Assembly: GCA_937915545.1 (NCBI GenBank)
Contig: CALGIJ010000039.1
Span: 124,001 to 188,000, forward strand
Length of the DNA stretch: 64,000 bases
Direction: 5' to 3'
DNA from: an uncultured Desulfobacterales bacterium
GTDB taxonomy: Bacteria; Desulfobacterota; Desulfobulbia; Desulfobulbales; Desulfocapsaceae
Position numbers and translations under genes: made by a program. Shown here in pieces: positions 59,345 to 64,000 of the stretch. How positions within the stretch are numbered: position 1 is the first letter of the stretch; every line of letters begins with the position of its first letter. The notes below the pieces were generated by a model. It saw only the letters and a program-made list of their open reading frames with translations, made no database searches and was not told the DNA's origin.

Positions 59345-61150
59345 GTGAGCAAGAAAGTTATTCAGTTCATGGACACGTCTTTTCGCGACGGTTTTCAATC
59401 CGTTTTCGGCGCCAGGGTTTTGACCGACGATTTCATGCCGGCCGTCAAGGCCACCGTCGAGGCCGGGATCACCAATATCGAGGCTGGCGGCGGCGCCCGC
59501 TTCCAGAGCCTCTTCTTCTACTGCGGCGAGTCGGCCTTCGACATGATGGACCGCTTCCGTCGCGAGGTGGGGCCCAGCGTCGCCCTGCAGACCCTGGCCC
59601 GCGGCATCAACGTCGTCGCCCTCAGCCAGTGCCCGCGTGACATCATCGACCTCCACGCCAAGATGTTCAAGAAGCACGGCATGACCACCATTCGTAACTT
59701 CGATGCCTTAAACGACGTGCGCAACCTCGAGTACTCCGGCGAGCGCATCGCCGCCCACGGCCTCAACCACCAGGTGGTAGTGTCGATGATGGAGCTGCCC
59801 CCCGGCTGCAGCGGCGCCCATACCCCCGAGTTCTACATGGATCGCCTCAAGCAGATCCTCGACGCCGGCATCCCCTTCCACTCGATCTGTTTCAAGGACG
59901 CCTCCGGTACCTCCAACCCGCGCAAGGTCTACGAGACCCTCAAAGGGGCGCGCAAGATCGTTCCCGAGGGCACCATCCTCTGGTTCCATACCCATGACAC
60001 CGCCGGCCTCGGCATCTCGCAGAACATGGCGGCCATCGAAGGCGGCGCCGACGGCGTCGACCTCGCCAAGTCGCCGGTCTCCGGCGGCACCTGTCAGCCG
60101 GACATCCTCTCGATGATGCATGCCATGAAGGGCACCGACTATACCCTCGACCTCGATTATGAGAAGGTGCTCAAGGCCATGGACGCCTTCGAGGAGGCGA
60201 TGAAGGACTACTTCTTCCCGCCGGAGGCGAAGATGGTCTCGCCGCTGGTCACCCTGTCGCCGATGCCCGGCGGGGCGCTGACCGCCAACACCATGATGAT
60301 GCGCGACACCGGCACCCTGCAGCACTACCCGGCGGTCATCAAGGAGATGTCCGAGGTGGTCGCCCGCGGCGGCTTCGGCACTTCGGTGACCCCGGTATCG
60401 CAGTTCTACTTCCAGCAGGCCTACCTCAACGTCACTCAGGGCAAGTGGAAGAAGATCAACCCCCAGTACGGCAACATGGTGCTCGGCTACTTCGGACGCA
60501 CCCCGGTGCCGCCCGACCCGGAGATCGTCAAGATCGCCAGCGAGCAGCTCGGCAAGCCGGTCTTCACCGACAACCCGCTGGACATCCTTGAGCCGGGCAT
60601 TCCCAAGGCCACCAAGATCCTCCAGGACAACAACCTGCCGGTCAACGACGAGAACATCTTCATCATCGCCAGCTGCGAGCAGAAGGGTCTCGACTTCCTC
60701 CTCGGCAAGGCGGTCACCAATATCCGCAAAATCAGCGACAAGCCGGCCGAGAAGAAAGCGGCCGACAAGAAGGCCGCCGCCCCGGCTCCGGCCCCCATGG
60801 GCCCGCGCAGCTATACCATCACCGTCAACAACCGGCCCTATAACGTCGTTGTCGCCGAAGGCGGCGCCATCCAGGCCGCTCCGGCTGCCGCCGCCCCCGC
60901 AGCCGCGGCCCCGGCCAAGGCCGAGGCGAGCGGGCCGACCACCAGTGTCGATGCCCCGACCCCCGGCAACATCGTCAAGGTGCTGGTTGAGGTCGGCACC
61001 ATCGTCGCCAAGGACCAGCCGCTGGTGGTGATGGAGGCGATGAAGATGGAGTCCGAGGTCAAGGCGCCCTGCGCCGGGAAGATCGTCGAGATCCATGTCT
61101 CCAACGGCGAGACGGTGCAGGCCTCCGATCCGCTCTTCACCATCGGTTAA
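59345..61150 (+). CDS. oadA: Oxaloacetate/pyruvate-type biotin-dependent carboxyltransferase alpha subunit
   Basis: A 601-residue cytoplasmic subunit. Residues 1-300 form the carboxyltransferase TIM barrel with metal ligands in FHTHDTAGLG, FKDASGTSNP (catalytic Lys region) and KSPVSGGTCQPD. The opening MDTSFRDGFQSVFGARV departs from the usual RDAHQSLxATR. Residues 305-465 form the conserved middle domain. After a Pro/Ala linker the biotinyl domain ends with VVMEAMKMESEV, the biotinylated Lys. The start is GTG with GGAAGGAGAG upstream. With OadB and OadG it decarboxylates oxaloacetate or a related acid and pumps sodium. Methylmalonyl-CoA or a transcarboxylase role cannot be excluded. Confidence 0.9.
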   Translation: MSKKVIQFMDTSFRDGFQSVFGARVLTDDFMPAVKATVEAGITNIEAGGGARFQSLFFYCGESAFDMMDRFRREVGPSVALQTLARGINVVALSQCPRDIIDLHAKMFKKHGMTTIRNFDALNDVRNLEYSGERIAAHGLNHQVVVSMMELPPGCSGAHTPEFYMDRLKQILDAGIPFHSICFKDASGTSNPRKVYETLKGARKIVPEGTILWFHTHDTAGLGISQNMAAIEGGADGVDLAKSPVSGGTCQPDILSMMHAMKGTDYTLDLDYEKVLKAMDAFEEAMKDYFFPPEAKMVSPLVTLSPMPGGALTANTMMMRDTGTLQHYPAVIKEMSEVVARGGFGTSVTPVSQFYFQQAYLNVTQGKWKKINPQYGNMVLGYFGRTPVPPDPEIVKIASEQLGKPVFTDNPLDILEPGIPKATKILQDNNLPVNDENIFIIASCEQKGLDFLLGKAVTNIRKISDKPAEKKAADKKAAAPAPAPMGPRSYTITVNNRPYNVVVAEGGAIQAAPAAAAPAAAAPAKAEASGPTTSVDAPTPGNIVKVLVEVGTIVAKDQPLVVMEAMKMESEVKAPCAGKIVEIHVSNGETVQASDPLFTIG

Positions 61151-61218
61151 CTGGTTCGACTCCAGAGGCTCCCGCCTTGGCGGGGGCCTCTTTCTTCCCA
61201 CCATATCGGGGATGCATT

Positions 61219-62739
61219 ATGAAAACGAACGTGTTTGCCTTTCTGCTGGCGCTCCTCGGGCTGTTCCTCGCCCCACGCGCGCTGCAGGCGGCCGACGGAA
61301 CCCTTGACATCGTCGCGCCGGACGACGGCAAGATCGTCCGCGTCCTGGCGCAGCAGGACGGCTATGTCTACAGCGGCGACGAGATCGCCACCATGAAGAA
61401 AAAGGACGGCACGGTGGTCGTCCTCCGCGCCGGAGCCGCCGGACGGGTCACCGCCATGGAGGCGGTGGCCTATCAGGAGGTGACCAAGGACCAGGTGCTC
61501 GGCAGCCTGTCGACCTCGGCCATCGTCATCGACCAGCCCCGGGTGGGGGCGAGCCACAAGCTGCCGCCCTTCAGCGAACTGCTCACCAGCCTCGCCAAGA
61601 CCACCGGCGTCTATGGGTTGTACGAGGGGCAGGTCACCCAGGACTGGACGGTGGGCATCGGCCGGGTGCTGATGATCGTCGTCGGCCTGGTTCTCCTCTA
61701 TCTCGGGGTCTTCCGCGGCTTCGAACCCCTGTTGCTGGTACCCATCGGCTACGGCGCCATCCTCTCCAACATCCCGCTGGCCGGCATCGCCGAGCCGGGC
61801 GGAATTCTTTATTACATCTATGAAGTAGGTATCAACACCGGGGTTTTCCCGCTGCTCATCTTCATGGGTGTCGGCGCCTTGACCGACTTCGGGCCGATGC
61901 TTGCCAACCCGCGCACGATCCTCCTCGGCGGCGCGGCGCAACTGGGCATCTTCGCCACCCTGCTCGGCGCTTTGTGGCTGTCCGATATCATCCCTGGCAT
62001 CAATTTCGATATCCGCGACGCCGCGTCCATCGGCATCATCGGCGGCGCCGACGGGCCGACGGCGATCTTCCTCTCCAGTCAGCTGTCACCGCGCCTGCTC
62101 GGTTCCATCGCCATCGCCGCCTATTCCTATATGGCCCTGGTGCCGCTCATCCAGCCGCCGATCATGCGCTGGTTGACCACTGAGGAGGAGCGCAAGATCA
62201 AGATGGTGCAACTGCGCCATGTCTCGAAGCTGGAAAAAATCCTCTTCCCGCTGGTGGTGCTGACCATCTGCACGCTGCTGCTGCCCTCGGCGGCACCGCT
62301 CATCGGCATGTTCATGCTCGGCAACTTCGCCAAGGAGTGCGGCGTGGTCGATCGTCTTTCCGACACCATCAAGAACTCCCTGATGTATACGGTTATCGTC
62401 TTTCTCGGTCTGGCGGTAGGCAGCAAGCTCTCGGCGGACAAGTTCCTCAACCTCGAGACCCTGGGCATCCTCGTGCTCGGCATGATCGCCTTCGGTATCG
62501 GCACCGCCGGCGGGGTGTTGATGGCCAAGCTGATGAACAAGCTCAGCAAGAACCCGATCAACCCCTTGATCGGTGCCGCCGGCGTCTCGGCGGTGCCGAT
62601 GGCCGCCCGCGTCGTCAACAAGGTCGGCCTCGAGGCCAACCCGCAGAATCACCTGCTGATGCATGCCATGGGCCCCAATGTCTCCGGGGTTATCGGCTCG
62701 GCGGTGGCCGCAGGCGTACTGCTGGCGCTGCTGCAATAG
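61219..62739 (+). CDS. oadB: Sodium-translocating decarboxylase beta subunit with an exported biotinyl-like N-terminal domain
   Basis: A 506-residue protein, about 75-80 residues longer than usual OadB. Residues 1-23 form a Sec signal (ending ALQAADG). Residues 27-100 resemble a biotinyl/lipoyl domain (TLDIVAPDDGKIVRVLAQQ, GYVYSGDEIATMKKKDG, RAGAAGRVTAMEAVA). The canonical AMKM biotin site reads TMKKKDG, so whether a Lys sits in the hairpin is uncertain. The remainder is a normal OadB with about nine to ten helices: GVFRGFEPLLLVPIGYG, LIFMGVGALTDFGP and SIGIIGGADGPTAIF (Na-site Asp). A hairpin lies shortly after the stop. Confidence 0.92.
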   Translation: MKTNVFAFLLALLGLFLAPRALQAADGTLDIVAPDDGKIVRVLAQQDGYVYSGDEIATMKKKDGTVVVLRAGAAGRVTAMEAVAYQEVTKDQVLGSLSTSAIVIDQPRVGASHKLPPFSELLTSLAKTTGVYGLYEGQVTQDWTVGIGRVLMIVVGLVLLYLGVFRGFEPLLLVPIGYGAILSNIPLAGIAEPGGILYYIYEVGINTGVFPLLIFMGVGALTDFGPMLANPRTILLGGAAQLGIFATLLGALWLSDIIPGINFDIRDAASIGIIGGADGPTAIFLSSQLSPRLLGSIAIAAYSYMALVPLIQPPIMRWLTTEEERKIKMVQLRHVSKLEKILFPLVVLTICTLLLPSAAPLIGMFMLGNFAKECGVVDRLSDTIKNSLMYTVIVFLGLAVGSKLSADKFLNLETLGILVLGMIAFGIGTAGGVLMAKLMNKLSKNPINPLIGAAGVSAVPMAARVVNKVGLEANPQNHLLMHAMGPNVSGVIGSAVAAGVLLALLQ

Positions 62740-62765
62740 CTCGGGCCTGATCGCCGCGGAGTTGC

Positions 62766-62799
62766 ACGGGGGATGGACGCAAGGCCATCCCCCGTACTG
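62766..62799 (+). terminator. Hairpin between oadB and fabI
   Basis: Arms ACGGGGGATGG (62766-62776) and CCATCCCCCGT (62785-62795) with an 8-base loop, followed by ACTGTTTT. It lies between converging genes and may terminate both, though the T-run is short. Confidence 0.6.
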
Positions 62800-62829
62800 T
62801 TTTCGGGCAACTGGCGACCGGGCTGGATT

Positions 62830-63636
62830 TCAGGAGACCGCCTTGCTGACGATCTCTTTATCGAAGTAGTTGACCGCCATGCCGGCGTCGACGACGATGG
62901 TCTGGCAGTTGATGCCCGAGGCGCGGGGCGAGAGGAGAAAGACGGCGACATCGGCCGCTTCCTGGGTGGTCAGGGCCTTCTTGCGGAGAATGGCCTTTTC
63001 GGCGAAGAGGTAGCTGTCGATATAGCCGGGGATGCCGGCCGAGGCCGAGGTCTTGAGCAGGCCGGGGGCGACGCCGTTGAAGCGCACCCGTGAGAACTCG
63101 GCGAAGCTCTTGGCGAGAAAGCACAGCGAAGAGTCGAGGGCCGCCTTGATGGGGGCCATATAGCCATAGTTCTCGGCGGCCATCTTGGTGCTGGAGATGG
63201 TGATGGTGACCACCGCTGCGTCCGGCGCGAGCAGATCCTTGAAGTTGTTGGCGATGCTGATCAGGGAAAAGCAGGAGATATTGACCGCCTGGAGGAAATC
63301 CTCGCGCCTCGTCTCGTGGAAGGGTTTCAAGCCGTCGCTGTAGTTGGCGAAGGCCAGGGAGTGGACCAGGCCGTCGAGGCGCCGCTCTTCGCCAAGCCAG
63401 GCCTTGATTTCCTTGGCCGCCTGGATGATATTCTCCTCCTCCTCGACATCGCAGCAGAAGACCGGCGACTGGGGAAAGAGCTTTTTCGCCTGGCGTTCCT
63501 GCTCCGCCGAGCGCACCACGTGGATGACCTCGGCTCCCTCGGCGATCAGGGTGGCGGCGATGGCGCAGGCCACCGATTTCTTGTTGGCCAGGCCGAAGAC
63601 GGCGAAGCGCTTCCTGTCGATTTGTAGAAAAGCCAT
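62830..63636 (-). CDS. fabI: Enoyl-ACP reductase, FabI type
   Basis: A 268-residue short-chain dehydrogenase-like enzyme that performs the last step of each fatty acid elongation cycle with NAD(P)H. The FabI-style cofactor segment AVFGLANKKSVACAIAATL, HSLAFANYSDGLKPF and the Tyr-x6-Lys active site within NYGYMAPIKAALDS support the call, with VRFNGVAPGLLKTSAS after it. GGGAG precedes the ATG. It is monocistronic as far as visible and converges with oadB. Confidence 0.9.
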   Translation of the reverse strand: MAFLQIDRKRFAVFGLANKKSVACAIAATLIAEGAEVIHVVRSAEQERQAKKLFPQSPVFCCDVEEEENIIQAAKEIKAWLGEERRLDGLVHSLAFANYSDGLKPFHETRREDFLQAVNISCFSLISIANNFKDLLAPDAAVVTITISSTKMAAENYGYMAPIKAALDSSLCFLAKSFAEFSRVRFNGVAPGLLKTSASAGIPGYIDSYLFAEKAILRKKALTTQEAADVAVFLLSPRASGINCQTIVVDAGMAVNYFDKEIVSKAVS

Positions 63637-63799
63637 GACTCCCTGCTGGTAGAAGGCGGGGCGACCCCGCTGCCGAGGGCGGGCGGCTTCTGCCGACCGC
63701 TTCCCGTTGCCAATTCACTTCTCTTTACGGTATATGGGTTCTATACGCAACCACTGAGCTCCTCTGCGAAACCAATTCCCCCTCTCCGTATATACTCTC

Positions 63800-64000
63800 A
63801 TGGAACACTATATCATCGGTATCGATACCGGCGGCACCTATACCGACGCGGTGCTGCTCGACATCGCCACGCGCCGCGTCGCCGCCACCGCCAAGGTGCC
63901 CACCACCCATTTCGATCTTTCGCGAGGCGCCGGGCGGGTGCTGAGCGAGCTCCTCGGCAAGAGCGCGGTCGACGCCCGTCAGGTGCTGGCGGTGAGCATC
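63800..64000 (+). CDS. Hydantoinase/oxoprolinase family protein, N-terminal part
   Basis: The gene runs off the right edge, and 67 codons are visible. IIGIDTGGTYTDAVLLDI is the actin-like nucleotide-binding signature of hydantoinase A/5-oxoprolinase N-terminal domains, followed by VAATAKVPTTHFDLSRGAG. These ATP-dependent enzymes open cyclic amides, or in related families carboxylate ketones. The upstream region is AT-rich, with no clear ribosome-binding site (CCCTCTCC). Which subfamily it belongs to cannot be decided from the fragment. Confidence 0.8.
   Translation, partial: MEHYIIGIDTGGTYTDAVLLDIATRRVAATAKVPTTHFDLSRGAGRVLSELLGKSAVDARQVLAVSI

Noticed and set aside
1..64000. tRNA and rRNA genes
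   Set aside because: Intergenic regions were read for T-loop-like GGTTCRA sequences and cloverleaf potential; none was convincing.

Overview
The window looks like chromosomal DNA of a GC-rich, anaerobic or microaerophilic Gram-negative bacterium, most probably a Desulfobacterota (Desulfobulbales-like) member. This is inferred from the gene mix: a probable NfnA/sulfide dehydrogenase-type flavoprotein fragment, a clostridial/Desulfovibrio-type ferredoxin, a DUF4492-cydA-cydB oxidase, a sodium-pumping decarboxylase (OadGAB), FabI, lipid A-type glycosyltransferases and many lipoproteins. No rRNA, tRNA, CRISPR array, transposase or integrase was seen.

Layout. 1-10 kb: cold shock protein, Trm5-like methyltransferase, beta-CASP ribonuclease, ferredoxin, DOMON-like protein and U32 peptidase, then on the minus strand DUF2062 and a GT2 / doubled LAB_N / GT39 glycosylation operon. 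10.6-15.6 kb: envelope proteins (Tat-exported M15 peptidase, TPR protein, an ExeA-type ATPase fused to an OmpA domain, a MotA-like soluble protein). 16-19 kb: cytochrome bd operon. 19.1-22.3 kb: minus-strand def-fmt-larC-pgpA with overlapping ends. 22.5-29.5 kb: plsY, a lone receiver protein, dgkA, PAP2 phosphatase, lipoprotein, DJ-1 and M24 proteins, and an outer-membrane barrel behind a sigma-54 promoter.

29.6-50.4 kb is the standout region: a minus-strand type I secretion locus. An HlyB-like ABC exporter, HlyD adaptor, HlyC-like acyltransferase and TolC-like channel are followed by lipoproteins, two WD40-like lipoprotein copies, fragments of older toxin genes, and a 2987-residue secreted protein. 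That protein has an N-terminal lipase fold, hydrophobic helices, about 16 cadherin-like domains, an EF-hand-like calcium region and a C-terminal type I secretion signal. The locus holds a 3.8-kb-period duplication, a gene-conversion tract, an orphan alternative N-terminal effector cassette joined to the same linker as the full-length toxin, and a stub of another toxin start fused to a lipoprotein. It therefore resembles polymorphic-toxin loci, but served by type I secretion. The HlyC homologue has Arg where the catalytic His should be.

51-57.2 kb is a second unusual unit: a six-gene minus-strand operon behind a strong promoter (HTH-like protein, BtrH-like acyltransferase, ABC exporter pair, radical SAM protein, FabH-like ketosynthase), probably making and exporting an unknown acyl product. 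57.3-64 kb: pyrF, a small monooxygenase-like protein, the oadG-oadA-oadB sodium pump (OadB carries an extra exported biotinyl-like domain), fabI and the start of a hydantoinase/oxoprolinase gene.
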